NCBI GenBank assembly: GCA_028386065.3
Contig: JAKUCV010001843.1
Location: 62,001 to 126,000 of the forward strand
Reading direction: 5' to 3'
Length of the DNA: 64,000 nt
Origin: Turnera subulata
Taxonomy: Eukaryota; Streptophyta; Magnoliopsida; Malpighiales; Passifloraceae
Each line of letters opens with the position of its first letter. Position 1 is the stretch's first letter. Shown piece by piece: positions 32,715 through 45,206 of this stretch. The notes beneath the pieces are model-generated. The model made no database searches, was not told the origin of the DNA, and saw only the letters and a program-made list of their open reading frames with translations. Both the position numbers and the translations under genes were made by a program.

Positions 32715-34468
32715 ATGTTTTCATTGTCAAGGATGCCTTCAACAAGTTCGGTTTTGTCAACGTACACTGCCTTTGCTGCATCTGCAATGGTTGTTCGCAC
32801 AGTGATCAGTGAGCTGCAGACCATGATCAACCAGTTAATGCCCAAGAAACTCCAAGAGAAACTACTGTCTTATTTTGGGAAATTTTTTGGTGAGAAATTA
32901 TCCCCACAACAGTTAACTCTCATCATCAAAAAGTCGAACCCAAATCGTCACGCCACCAATGAAATTTACGAAGCTGCAGAAGTTTACTTGAGCACAATAG
33001 TCAGTCCCTCTGTCAGCCAGCTCAACGTCTTCAAAGACCCAGAAGAGACAGAATTAACAGTGAGCATCACCAGAGGCGAAGAGGTTATTGACACATTTGA
33101 AGGGATCGATTTGGTATGGGAATTTATAGCCACTGAAGACGAAAAAGAACCCAAGTCAGCCAAGCTTAGCTTCCAGAAGCAATACAAGGACAAGGTCTTG
33201 AAGACTTACCTGCCTCATGTTGTGGAGAGATCAAAAACCATAAAAAATGCTAATAGGGTGATCAAGCTCTATTCACTCGGAGATTGTGATGATGAAGTCA
33301 ATCTAAACCATCCCTCAACTTTTGACACATTGGCAATGGACCCTGTACTGAAGAAGGAGCTGATGGATGATTTGGACAGATTCTTACAGCGGAAGGACTT
33401 CTATCGGAGAGTAGGAAAGCTATGGAAACGGGGGTACTTATTGTATGGTCCACCAGGAACAGGGAAATCAAGCTTGATTGCTGCTATGGCCAATTACCTG
33501 AAATTTGACATCTACGACTTAGAACTCGCCAGTTTGCGTGGGAGCAATTCGTATCTAAAGGAATTGCTGACCACAACGTCAAATAGATCTATTATTGTGA
33601 TAGAGGATATTGACTGTACCATTCAGTTGCAGGATCGAGGAAGTAGAGAGTCGCATGATTCTGAAGATACGGATTCTGAAGATACAGAGTATGGCCACAG
33701 TAATACTAATGGCAAGGTAAGTTCATTGCTATTCTTTTTTTTTTTTTTTTGTCGAAGTAAGTTCATTGCAGTTCAATTCTCAGTAGCAATAACATCAAAT
33801 GACCAAAAGTACCTAAACCAAAAAAAAAAAGATTCGGTTCTGTGAAGCGGTAGTACAAATAAATTGATAAAAAAAAAGAGTTTGACAATGCGCATTCAAT
33901 ATAGGTCTCCAGTTTAGTAGGCTATAAGCATACGAATCAGCCTCTATTTGCTAGATAAAAAGAATTAATAGAACCATTTGTTGTGCATAGAACAAAGGAT
34001 TAAGAATCAAACAAAACAGAACTTGGATATGTTCTAATGCTGCCTGCTTAAAACATGTTATGTATATTATTGCAGCTAACACTATCTGGACTGCTTAACT
34101 TTGTCGATGGATTATGGTCAAGCTGTGGAGATGAGCGGATATTTGTGTTCACTACAAACTACAAAGACAGGCTAGACCCTGCTTTGCTCAGACCTGGGCG
34201 CATGGACATGCACATTCACATGTCCTATTGCACTCCTGCTGGATTCAAGATCCTTGCTTCAAACTACCTCAACATTCAAGATCATTCCCTTTTTGCCGAA
34301 ATTGAAGAGCTGATCCAACAGGTGGAAGTGACTCCAGCAGAGATTGCAGGGGAACTTATCAAAACTGATGATGTTGATGCTGCTCTTAATGGACTTATTG
34401 AGTTTCTGTCGCGGAAGAAGGAGACAATATGTGAAAAACCCAGTGTCGGGGAGGAAAAAAAAAGTTGA
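32715..34468 (+). CDS. AAA-ATPase copy 4, BCS1/HSR4-type, truncated tail
   Basis: Exon 1 is 32715-33716 (334 codons) and exon 2 is 34076-34468. A 359-bp GT/AG intron is present and the joined product is 464 residues. The N-terminal hydrophobic segment, AAA-associated domain, YGPPGTGKSS, IIVIEDID, FTTNYKDRLDP and RPGRMD are all present. The linker before the intron is an acidic repeat (SEDTDSEDTEY). In the C-terminal tail a run of nine A's near 34455, against eight in copy 5, shifts the frame and stops translation about 35-40 residues early. The lysine-rich tail is lost, but the catalytic core should be complete. Whether it is expressed is unknown. Confidence 0.87.
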
Positions 34469-34989
34469 TGAAACCAAAAAAGAGGAGGGAAAGGGAAATG
34501 AGGAAACTGGGATGAAATGTAAGAAGAAGAAAGCCAAGAGAAATAAGAGGAATGCTGGGGGAAGAAGAGGCGCAATCTAATTTTAGCAGTGAGTAACTTG
34601 TTATGTGTATGTTTTGTTCTTTTCAGTTTCAGTTGTTGGTGTTTCACCTCTCAGAGTTTGCACACGGAATGGACAGAATAAAATAAAGAGAAAAATGTGG
34701 GTATGTTTGCCTTTATTATTGGTATTATTACTGTTACAAGTGAATGTCGAGATGGGTTGTTTAATTAAGAAAAAATAAGAGAGCGAGTACACATCAAAAG
34801 AGTTGGCAAGGCAAGTCATTAAGACGAAGGCAAACCTAATTACAAGCTTGTTGTCAACAAAAGACAGCAGGTAAAAGGCACTGATTTGGTGCCGATCATG
34901 TTACTAAAGAATACCACAGTAGCTCCTCACTATTCCTTCCACAGTTTCAGAGTATCAGCAAATACAGAAACAACACTTAAACTATAAGG
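34469..34989 (+). other. AAA copy 4 3' tail and intergenic
   Basis: Out-of-frame remains of the lysine-rich tail (34469-34580), 3' UTR matching copy 2 to about 34700, then unmatched sequence. No other gene is seen. Confidence 0.55.
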
Positions 34990-35650
34990 AAATTGAGGTT
35001 GGAGTGCTTTAATTCACATCAAAGATCGTGCCAAATAATATCGAACAATAAATCTCTCTCAGGCCTGACATTATTGAAAACAAGATTATTCTTGAAAATT
35101 CGAGAGTCCAAACAGTGGTTAAGCCAATTATTACCATTATTTACCCATGAGGAGCGATTCCAAAAACCACCAAAGAGATACGGCCATTGTTCAAAACAGA
35201 TTTCAACATTATTTGGCACAATCCAAGAGACTCCCCATCAAGAACATACCTTTTGCCACGGTCTCCAAGCAAACGGACAGCATAGGAAGATGGCTAATTG
35301 TCTCGGTATTCTCAAGGCAGAGGGAACACAATGCTTCATTAGGAGAAGATGGTACCCCTGACAACAAGCGCTTGACAAACTGCAACGCGTTTGTTAAGAA
35401 TCAACCAGAGGAAGCATTTGCGTTTGTTAAGAATCAACCAGAGGAAGCATTCAATCTTAAGGAGAACAAGAGAAAGCCAAATCAGAGGTTTCAGAGAACT
35501 AATCCAATTTGCTTTATGCGCCATGAGATATCCACTTTTAATGGAATACTCGCCAGAAGTATCTCCATTCCAAATCCATGGATCAACGTTATTCGTAAGT
35601 AAAGTGATATTGTTCTACTCAGTCATATCAGGTCCCTATCAAGCTTTTCC
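34990..35650 (-). pseudogene. LINE ORF2 3' fragment (zf-RVT region)
   Basis: The minus strand encodes a degenerate zf-RVT-like zinc-binding segment (LCSLCLENTETISHL) with stops and frameshifts on either side. It is the C-terminal part of a plant LINE ORF2. A perfect 33-bp tandem duplication lies inside (35387-35452). Confidence 0.55.
35387..35452 (+). repeat. 33-bp tandem duplication
   Basis: GCGTTTGTTAAGAATCAACC and the following AGAGGAAGCATT occur twice, head to tail. In frame it would add 11 residues to the LINE relic. Confidence 0.9.
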
Positions 35651-35776
35651 AATCATATAAAGGTCTTTGCCAATAAAAAAGTGAGAGGGTGGATGGGCGT
35701 GGGAGGCAATATCAGAAAAAAATTATAGTTAATTTGATGATTTTTTAAAGAAACTACTACATGCAAAGAAACTGTC

Positions 35777-37334
35777 ATGTCTTCCTCTTTTTCCCCTGTT
35801 TCTCCCTTGTCCCCTGCTTGTCCACCACCGCCGGGTAAACCCCCTGATCTTTCTTCTTCCCACCAGGATGTGGCCGAGGGACAAGTCTCGGCTATGCACT
35901 ATGATAAGCCTTCGTTTTTGGATACTCTTCTTAAGGATCAGGAGCGTGCCAAGGAGAAGAGCTCTATGGTTGACCTTATTGAGGAGCAGATGGTGAGTCT
36001 CACATTTCTGGATGGAGATAGGCTTCGCCCTTCCTTCGCGTTGGATTCTGACTATTACCAGCGCCTCTGTGCCCTTTGGACTAATACTCTGATTCTGAAG
36101 CTCTTGGGTCGTACCATAGGGTATAAAGCTCTGCACACAAGGTTGATGCAACTCTGGAAACTAGGGGCGTCGGTCAAGATTCTGGATTTGGGACATGGAT
36201 GTTATTTGGCGAAGTTCACTAGTTTAGTGGATTTGGAAAAGGTAGTTACTAGGGGCCCTTGGATGGTCTATGATCATTATCTGACTGTCAGGCAGTGGTT
36301 TCCGGAGTTTCGCCCCTAGTGTGATCATCTCGGAAAGACAATGGCTTGGATCAGCTTACCGGGGTTGCCTTTGATGTACTACGATGATGATCTGCTCACA
36401 ACTTTCGCTTCTGCCATTGGCAAGCCTATCAAAATAGACTCAAATACATCAGAAGCAACTCGGGCGTTGTATGCTCAAATGTGTGTGGAGATTGATTTTG
36501 GGCTCCCTCTAGTTCCGGTGGTCCATATCCAAGATGAGGCTTTTAAAGTGCAATACGAGGGCCTTCATACCATCTGTTTGAACTGTGGAAGGTATGGCCA
36601 TACAATAATTCAGTGCCAGTTTGATCAGCCAGATGTCCCGATTGAGCCAGCGGAGGGTGTCTCTCCGGAGAACTACATGGAGGTTACTCATGCCGTGGAC
36701 GATTTTCAGGTCCCTTTTCGTCCTCCAGCCCCACCTCCTGTGTCGAAGCGTGCCCAGTTTAGAGAATGGATGGTGGTAGCTCGGTCGCCGCGTCCTCCGC
36801 CTCGTAATCGTCCGGTAGGTGACAATTCTTGACCAGGTCCTGTAGCACATGGTAACAGTTTCTCACTCCTGGGGAATTCAAATGAAGCGGTTGCGATTTT
36901 GCCACGGGCCTCTAAGCCCACTCTCGGTGATTTTATTTCTCATGGGTCTCGCAAGCCCAAACGAGTGTAGCCCACTGAAAGTGCTGGTAAGCAACCCATG
37001 GTTTTTCCATCTGGATTTTCTAATGTTCCTACTGATCCTTCTTGTTCTGGTGTGTCGAGCTCGGAGGTTTCTTTGGTCCCTGTTCCTATTCCAGTTTCTC
37101 TCTCGTCAGTCCCCTTGACCCCTCCTTTGCCCGCTCCTAGTTCTAACTGTGTCCTTCCTTCTGCCTCTTGTGGTTCGAGTTCTGGTTCTTCCTTTTCCTC
37201 TGTGCCTCCGCCAGTGGTTCCGATGCCTCCCCCATCTGGTTCCCCTCCCGGGCTCGCAGTGGCTCCCTTCAATCCTAATTTGGTGGCTGTTGTCGGTCTA
37301 GTCCCAGAGCCCCCCGATCCAACGACAGGGGTGG
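35777..37334 (+). pseudogene. LINE-1 (first) ORF1: DUF4283 plus CCHC knuckle
   Basis: The frame from 35777 reads through a DUF4283 domain (GRTIGYKALHTRLMQLW, GPWMVYDHYLTVRQW), one in-frame stop at 36317-36319, WISLPGLPLMYYDDD, and a zinc knuckle CLNCGRYGHTIIQC (CX2CX4HX4C). After a stop at 36832 the Pro/Ser-rich C-terminus continues in another frame to 37334. This is an RNA-binding ORF1 of a plant L1-type LINE, inactivated by a few lesions. The solo LTR at 37340 separates it from ORF2. Confidence 0.85.
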
Positions 37335-37339
37335 GTCAG

Positions 37340-39458
37340 TGATGCATGTGAAATATGCATAGTTTAGGGCATAATTTTGGACGCAAATTGTTCTAAATTC
37401 ATTATGATTATATGCCTCCTATGCAATATTCCACTATATTCCTCCAATTTTTATCCCTTACTGTATGATTAGCAATTTCAGGTGCATTTCGATCAATTCA
37501 AGAGGATTTGATTGAAGAGTGTGAAAATACAGCATCAGCCACAGCATGAGCCTGTGGCGGAACCTGTGAGCCTGTCCCTGAGGCTGTTGTTCATCGAGAA
37601 TTCAATTGAAGGCCTCAAACCACCTTCAAATCACAAGATTTCCACTGAAGCTCGTTTCTCTCACTTTCATCCAAGAAGTCCTCATGACACCTCATCATCG
37701 GCGGAAGAAGCAGAAGTTAATTGAAAGGAAAGTTGAAGAAGAAATGCAACAGACCCAGGCACAGCATCAGCCTGTGCGTCCTGCAAACCCAGAAATTGCA
37801 GGAGGAATATAAAATTTACACCACTTGCACCACCTGCTCCACCAACATAAACAAACGTTCTCCTGACGTCCCAGAGCACTTTCCAGGGAAAAAGGAATAG
37901 GCACATGCCACTCAGAGGGAATCCACCTTAAAGAATAATTATCCTCTATAAAGGGCACCTTAGAACTTACGATCCACCAATCAACTTGCTGCCCATCATG
38001 CCTATCCTGACAACACACGCTGGAAAACTGATGAGCCAACTTGCCCAAACGCTCATACTTTCCAGCAAGTTAGGAGGAAGAAGAATAAGAGAGCTGCACC
38101 TACAAAAGAGGAAGGGAGAAGACACGGAAGGAGGGCAGAATCCCATCGACAAAGACACCCCTCAATTTGCAGAATTCCTGGAACAGAGGTGGGATCCGGA
38201 AACACCAAGGGTCTAAGGAAAACACGATTCTGCAGTCTTTCTGGGCAGTAATTGTGTTGTCCCTAACCTCCAGATTGTCCAAAACACTATGCCATTCCAT
38301 ACTTCCATCTGTTTTGTAATTTCGATTATGAACTAAACAACCCCTTCTTAGGTTGAAGGGGTGAACATGTCTTTGATTTTAATGCAATAGATTGCTCGCA
38401 TTATGTTCTTAACCAGTCTTTCTTGTTTTGGTTGTTGCAAACTTGTACCATGTCTGAGTCTTGATCAAACCCATGCATGATTACAGGTGGCTAGGTGAAG
38501 GATCGAAAGCAGAAACCTTAGCCACTGGAACAACATCAACCAGCACTTAGTTTTTAGCTTTTAACGAGAGTTAGAAACTAATTGAGGAACTAGCCTCAAC
38601 ACCAATCTTAATCCCCTGTGTTTGACCGATGCGAGAGCATTAGGAATGAGAACCATGGGAGGCACCTGTGAGCGAAAGCAAATGGGTGCAGTATAGCTTG
38701 AGAGTGCTTGCAAGAACCGATTTTATTAATTGACTCCTTTACTGTCAACAGCCTCGGTCTGTACACAGCTCAACATCAGTCTGTGCCTAGTATAGCCTCA
38801 GTCTGTGACAGCATAGTCAGAAAGATAACACAATTTCTAATTTGATTCTTGATTGACTATTGGGCAGAATCCTATTAATTTAGTAGCAGCCTGGTGAAGG
38901 TCCGAAAGGAGAAGCCAGGTGTGCTAGACCAACAATAGTCGGCCTTCACTCCTTAGCCATTCGAAAGAAAATAGGGAGAGACTGTGGGTATTGGCACCAA
39001 CATTGAACTTCACCCTTAAGTAGACGACTACTCTAGTGACATGGGGTAGATGGAAGCTTAGGAAACTATTGATAAGATCGAAAGTCGTTGATAGTACTTT
39101 AGGTTGGGAGCCCCTTCAAGACATCTCATTAGTCACAGCCTCACCCACAGGCTCAGCCTGTGACTGAGGCTGTCGAGCAGTTTATATATATAAAACAGGT
39201 CATGTGAACCCCGGATGCCTAAGAATCCACCAAAACTGATACCTTCCTCATTTAATCAGCTGTTACATTTATCTTTCCTGCATAGTTTAGATTTTAATCA
39301 TCATTCACCCAAATCCATCCTTATTTAATTGTTTTCAAGCCTAGTTTGTCTTAAATTGAAATGAAACAGACTCAACCCAGTCCCTGTGGATACGACCTTG
39401 ATAAAGTACTACAACAACCCTGTGCACTTGCAGGATCCATTGCGGATAGCACGCATCA
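37340..39458 (+). mobile_element. Solo LTR (family B), 2119 bp, in the LINE
   Basis: It begins TGATGCATGTG and ends AGCACGCATCA and is flanked by the duplication GTCAG (37335-37339 and 39459-39463). Near the right end it has CCCTGTGGATACGACC and TGCACTTGC, typical of large Ty3-type LTR ends. Inside are palindromic motifs built on CACAG/CTGTG and, at 37810-38300, a block with minus-strand coding-like sequence that I cannot place. No PBS or internal region is seen, so a solo LTR is the simplest reading. The strand is uncertain. Confidence 0.85.
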
Positions 39459-39587
39459 GTCAGAGTGTTGTTGCGCCTCCCATACCTGTCATCTCTAGTG
39501 ATGCGATGGAAGTGAGCTTGGTTCTGGTTGATGGGCGTCCCGCCCCAGTAGTATGACCTTGTTTTGTTCTTTCTTTATTTCTTACTT

Positions 39588-42500
39588 ATGAATAAGTTAA
39601 TTGTATGGAATTTTCGGGGTGCCGGAGGCAGGGAGTTTGCTAGGTGCTTTCGGGATCTTTGTTCTCAGCATCATCCGGAGGTGGTGTTTTTGTTTGAAGT
39701 ACGGATTTTTGGAGAGCGGGCTGGTCGAGTGTCTATGCAGTTTGGTTTTGATTCGGCAGTCCGTATGGATCCTGTGGGTTTCTCAGGGGGCATTTGGGTC
39801 TTGTGGAAGAGCAATGTTGTTCAGTTAAGGCAGTGGGGTTCTCATTTGCAGTGTTTGACCTTTCGATTTGATTTGGCCCGTGGGGGCTATTGGTTTGGTT
39901 TGGCGGTGTATGGTAATCCTAATCCTACCATCCGTGCTCGTTTATGGGATCATCTTCTTAACTTGCCAATCCTTTTCGGGAGCCCTTGGGTGTTGCTCGA
40001 TGATTTCAATGACTATGCTAGCCCAGCGGATACTGTTGGGGGTCTTTTTTCCGCAGCCCTGTCTAGGGTGTTCGTATGGACCTTGGTTTTTCTGGTCCGG
40101 CTTTTACCTGGGTTCACACGGTGGATGGTGTGGTCACTATGCGTACCAGGTTAGATAGAGCAGTTGCAACTATAGAGTGGCGGTCTTTATTTCCTGATGC
40201 CTTGGTTCTCCATCTTCCCCGCATTCATTCAGATCATCATCCTCTATTGCTAGTGCCCTTTTGTTTTGAGGCTGCATGGTTGTCTCACCATTCTTATGGT
40301 CCATTAGTCCGCTCGTCTGGGGTTCATCAACCAGCACAATTTGAATCTTCATTGAAACAGATTCGCAAGGTGTCACTCACTTTCAACAAGACTGTTTTTG
40401 GCAATATTTTCTGTAGAAAACGGTGGTTACTGGGCCGTATTGTTGGGATTCAACGTTCTTTATCTGTGCATCAGAGTTCCTCGTTGTTGCAGCTGGAGAG
40501 GGAGTTGCAGCAGGAGTACAAATTGGTGCTTCAGTAGGAGGAAGTGCTTTGGTTTCAAAAATCACGAGAACAGCGGATAACTCAAGGGGATCGGTGTACC
40601 CGTTTCTACCATTTATCCACTCTTCACCGGCGGAAGAGAAATAAAGTTGAGAGTTTGAAAATTGGAGGTGAGTGGTCTGTGGATGTTATGGCTATTCAGC
40701 AAGAAGTGCTTGGTTTTTACCGGGATCAGTTTGGTTCCTCTGATGGTGTTGTCGATCCCCCTTCTTCCTTATTTCACCGTTCTGTTTTGTCTCTTGTGCA
40801 AAAGATTCGGTTATAGGAGCGAGTTAGCTCTGAAGAGGTGTGGGAGGCGTTATGATGGATGGGAAATTACAAAGCTCCGGGTCTGAATGGGTTTCAACCT
40901 TTATTCTTCAAGCACTTTTGGGATGTTTTGGGGCCTTTGACCTACGCTTGGCTGAGACCTTGGTTGTGCTGATTCCCAAGAAAGATGTACTTGAAACGGT
41001 GGTGGATTTTCGTCCAATCAGTCTCTGTAACGTTCCTTATAAAGTTCTCGCTAAGGTCTTGTTGAACCGTATCCGGCCTATGTTGGATTCTATTATTAGT
41101 CCTTTTCAAGGGAGTTTCCTCCCGGGTCGTAGTACCCGTGATAATATTGTTATTGCCCAGGAGTTGTTGCATACCATGCGCCGTTCTTCTAGTAGTAGAG
41201 GGGCAATGACAATTAAGTTGGATCTTGCCAAGGCTTATGATCGTGTGAATTGGGTATTTTTACAGAACTCTTTGGAATTTTTTGGCTTTCCCCCTTCTAT
41301 TGTGACATTGATTATGTATTGTGTAAGCTCAGCTTCCTTTGAGGTTTTGTGAAATGGGGAGTGCCTTCCTTCCTTCCTAGGACAGCGGGGACTTCGTTAG
41401 GGGGATCCATTATCACCGTACTTGTTTGTTATTTGCATGGAACGGTTGTCTCTTCTTATTGAGCAACGCGTTCGTGAGGGCTTGTGGCGGCCTGTGCGCG
41501 CCTCCTCTACAAGACCTGTGTTTTCACACATGTTATTTGCAGATGATGTCTTGCTATTTGCGGAGGCAAGCTTATCATAGGCTTCTATTATACGGTCCAC
41601 TATGGCTGAGTTCTGTGGGTTTTCTGGTATGTTGATCAATGCTACTAAGTCCTAGCTTTTTGTTGCCTAATGTCTCTCCAGTTTTGGCTGCTCAACTATC
41701 AGCTTTGTTGGGCATGCCTTTGGTACCGGATTTGGGGAGGTATTTAGAGGTCTCAATGTTGCATGGTCGTGTGTCACAACACACTTATCAGTATGTGGTT
41801 GATGGTTTACACCGCCTTCTGTCGGCTTGGCAGGCGAAGCATCTTACTCTTGTTGGTCGTTTGACGCTTATACAGTCTACTCTGACCTCTTTTCTGTTGT
41901 ATACTATGTAGTCTGCTTGGTTACCTTCTAGTATTTGTGATGCCATTGACCGTGTGGCTAGAAACTTTCTTTGGTCTAAGAGTGAGGTTGGTGGGATTCA
42001 CTTGGTTTCTTGGGATATTGTGATTAAGCCCAAATCATTGGGTGGGTTGGGTATTCGCCAGGCCCGATTGAATAATTTGGCACTTTTGGGCAAAGTGGGG
42101 TTGTCTTCATTGGGTTCTATTGACAAGCCTTGGTGTAGGCTGTTACAGGCCAAGTATCTTGGTCGTGAATCATTGTTCGCTCATTCCCCTCCAGCCTCGG
42201 CTTCCCCATTTTGGAGGGGAGTTTGTCGCAACATTGTAGCTTTGAAGAATGGGTTTCGGTGGAGGGTCGGTTCTGGCAACTTGATTTCCTTGTGTCGGGA
42301 TCTTTGGGTGGGGGATGCAGTTTTGGCTAGTGTGGCTACTGATATCCCGCCTGGTTTGGAGTCAATGGTTGTCTTTGATATTATTTTTAATTGTGATTAG
42401 GATTGCTCCATGTTGCAGGATATTTTACCATCAGGTATTCTCGCCGAGATTCATGCAATTCCTTTATCTCAGTTTCAGTTGCTAGCGGATGCTATTTTTT

Positions 42501-43543
42501 GGGCACACTCGTCTGATGGGGTTTATTCTGCTCGCTCTGCTTATATGTGGCTCTCGCGGGACTATGGCTTGGCTGCTTCTCCAGCTTTGGTGTTGGATTG
42601 GGCGTGGGTTTGGAGGTTTCCTTTGCCGGCCAAGCTCATTACTTTTGTGTGGTTAGTTAGTTGGCAGCGGCTGTTGACTGTTGCAAGGCGTGTGCTCCTT
42701 GGGATGGCCGAGTCAACTATTTATGCCCGTTGTGGTTCAGTTGATGAAGACTTGGATCATCTTTTCCGTCACTGTCCTCATTCTTGGGTAGTATGGTGTC
42801 CATTACTTAGTTCTGCAGATGTTGTTCTGTTTTTAAATTCTCCCTTTTCAGCTTGGTTTGATGGTTGTGCTCATGGTGTTGTTGGTGGGGTGGGGGCTGG
42901 TCTTTTTGTAGTTCTGTGTTGGAGGATTTGGTGTGCTAGAAATGGTGCAGTGTTTGATGCTGTGGTTGCTTACCCGCCTGTGTTACTTGCCTCGGCGAGA
43001 CGGTTAGCTGGTGAATATTCTACTGCTTGGGCACGAGCTGCTTTGGGGCCTCGTCGGTCTGGTTCACGTTTGGTGGTGTGGGTACGTCTGGACCTAGGCT
43101 GGCTGAAGGTTAATGTTGATGGGAGTTCTTTGGGGAATCCAGGTGTGTCGGGTGCAGGTGGTGTTCTTCATAATCATCTTGGTAGTTGGTGTGGGGGGTT
43201 CTCGTGTTGTTTGGGGGTTACTACTATTATGGTGGCCGAACTATAGGCTGTTCGTCAAGGTTTAATCTTGGCCTGGGAGCGGGGCTATCGCCGGGTGGTG
43301 ATCGAGTCTGATTCGTTAGAGCTGATTCGCTTGGTGCAGTCTCTCCCGTCTTCCTCTCATCCTTATTATGCCCTGCTGGTAGATATTGCAGAACTCCGGA
43401 CACGGGATTGGGAGTGTGGTTTTCTTCATGTGTTGAGGGAGGGTAATTTTTGTGCTGATTTCTTAGCTAAGCATGGGGCGAGGCAGCCCGATCGCTTGAT
43501 TCTTTGGGATGGCCCTCCACCGGGTCTGCAGCATCAATTATGA
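39588..43543 (+). pseudogene. LINE-1 (first) ORF2: endonuclease, RT, zf-RVT, RNase H
   Basis: Degenerate. In order it has the AP-endonuclease start (MNKLIVWNFRG) and LLDDFNDY; RT segments (VVDFRPISLCNVPYKVLAKV, KLDLAKAYDRVNW, GDPLSPYLF, FADDVLLFAE); zf-RVT (about 42410-42880); and a C-terminal RNase H (VNVDGSSLGNPG at 43110, then ESDSLELIRLVQ, ADFLAKHGA). Several frameshifts and stops (e.g. near 40060, 40535, 41350, 42398, 43245) break it. The RNase H domain identifies the plant L1 clade that carries it. The 3' end is near 43619, after a short A-run. Confidence 0.9.
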
Positions 43544-43892
43544 GCGGATGTTGCTGGTGTCGCTTCATGCGTCCCTAGTTTCCTATTATTGTATTTTTTC
43601 TTTCCGTTGTACAAAAAAATAAGTTCTTGTGACTTGCTCCGTGCATGATGGGTAAATGCGGGTCGGTAGATTCAATTTATTAACCTTACAGATTTAAAGC
43701 TTTTTTCCCTTTATTAACATCTTATCATGTGAACTGTGGGAGTTAACATTCGCTAACTAGTTAAAACGAGAGCTACTCTCTCCTCTTTCTCTCTCTAAAA
43801 TTTTCTCAAGAAATTTAGTTCTTTCAACGAATTTTCTCGGGGAAATCAGGTCCATTGTTCGTACCATTCCTTGTTCTTCATCTTCCACCATC
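43544..43892 (+). other. LINE-1 3' end, sliver of AAA flank, LINE-2 5' UTR
   Basis: 43544-43619 is the 3' UTR and A-rich end of the first LINE. 43680-43736 (TTTTTTCCCTTTATTAACAT, CTTATCATGTG) matches the AAA-unit flank at 61170-61210. From about 43737 it becomes the 5' UTR of the second LINE, with a CT-rich stretch at 43770-43795. Confidence 0.65.
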
Positions 43893-45204
43893 CATCATGG
43901 CCACCAATGAAGTCTTACCATCTTCACCAATTCTGGACTCTCCGGTCCTGCCTCTGCAATTGCTAATTTGGGGGCTAGGGTTAATATGGATAAACAAATC
44001 AATTTGGGGGTTCCTTCAGCTATTCTTCCACCTACACTTCCTAAGGTCTCCTCTTCTTCTCATTCGTGGGCAAGTGTAGCCAAGGGTCCGCCTCTCCATC
44101 CCTTGCAGTTTGTTAAGCCTATCTATACTGCGGACTCCAATATCATCCAAATTCCTATTGATTTGCTTGAGCTAGGACATAAGAAGTACTCATGTTGTCT
44201 CATTGGTCAATTCATGGGTAAACCTCCAAAGCTTAATTCAAGTTATGGCTGTGAAGTTATGGGGAAAACAAGGCCCTGTTTCTGTTGCGCATTATAAGGA
44301 GGGACTTTATCGCTTCCAGTATCCCACAGATTCCTCACTATCTCGAGCTCTTCATGGTGGCCCTTGGCACATTGGAGGTATTCCTCTCTTTCTTCGTAAA
44401 TGGGATGTCAATATTAAGCCAATTGATTTTTCTGCATCTGTCATTCTTTTTTGGGAGCAATTGAAGCATGTTCCATTTGAGTTGATGACTAATGAAGGGT
44501 TGAGTTACTTAGCAAGCGCAATTGGTAAATCATTACACATGAACCAGGACTGTTCTAAGCTTTTTTCCTCTGATCGTGTCACTGTTTGTATTGATGTTGA
44601 TTATTCTAAACCATTGCTTGATTAACTTGCTATTGCACTTGCTGGTTGTACCTGTATAATTGAGATCTCTTATTCCTGGAAGCCTATATGTTGTGACCTG
44701 TGTCACAAGTGGGGACATCATCATCTAGCATGCTCCACTAAGCAGCCCTCTATGCAATGGATTCCAAAAGTAGCTACTGCTGATTCTATGAAGCTTGTTG
44801 AATAGTCTCTAAATGACAGTAATTCGATTCCTCCTATCATTTTTGATTGTGCCACGACAAGTGACAGTAATATCCCACAACCAGTGACTAATGTTAGTGG
44901 TAATAGCCCTCCAAAGGCTATTTCTGAGGTTCCTGTTGCTGTCGCTGTTTATTCCATCCCTTCTACCAGTCATCCTAATCTTGTGACGAATGCTCCTGTT
45001 GTTCTTACTGCTACTTCCTCTGATTCGGGTGTGATGAATGTTAATCCCAGTCCCAAAAAGTCGCGAAAAGCTGCTGCTGGTGTTCATGAGATCACTCAAC
45101 AACTTAAGCCTCCCAAGCGTGGACGGGGTAAGGGTAATGCCAAGATAAAGGTTTCTCAGAATCCTCCATCTGAGGCAAGTGTCCCTCTCTATTCACCTCC
45201 CTAA
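43893..45204 (+). pseudogene. LINE-2 (second) ORF1: DUF4283 plus zinc knuckle
   Basis: Starts at ATGGCCACC (43893) with early frameshifts. DUF4283-type sequence follows (SWASVAKG, YRFQYPTDSSLSRALHGGPW, LFLRKWD), then a knuckle CCDLCHKWGHHHLAC and a Ser/Pro/Lys-rich tail ending PPKRGRGKGNAK. In-frame stops at 44623 and 44803, plus frameshifts near 43970 and 44250, inactivate it. Confidence 0.85.
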
Positions 45205-45206
45205 CG

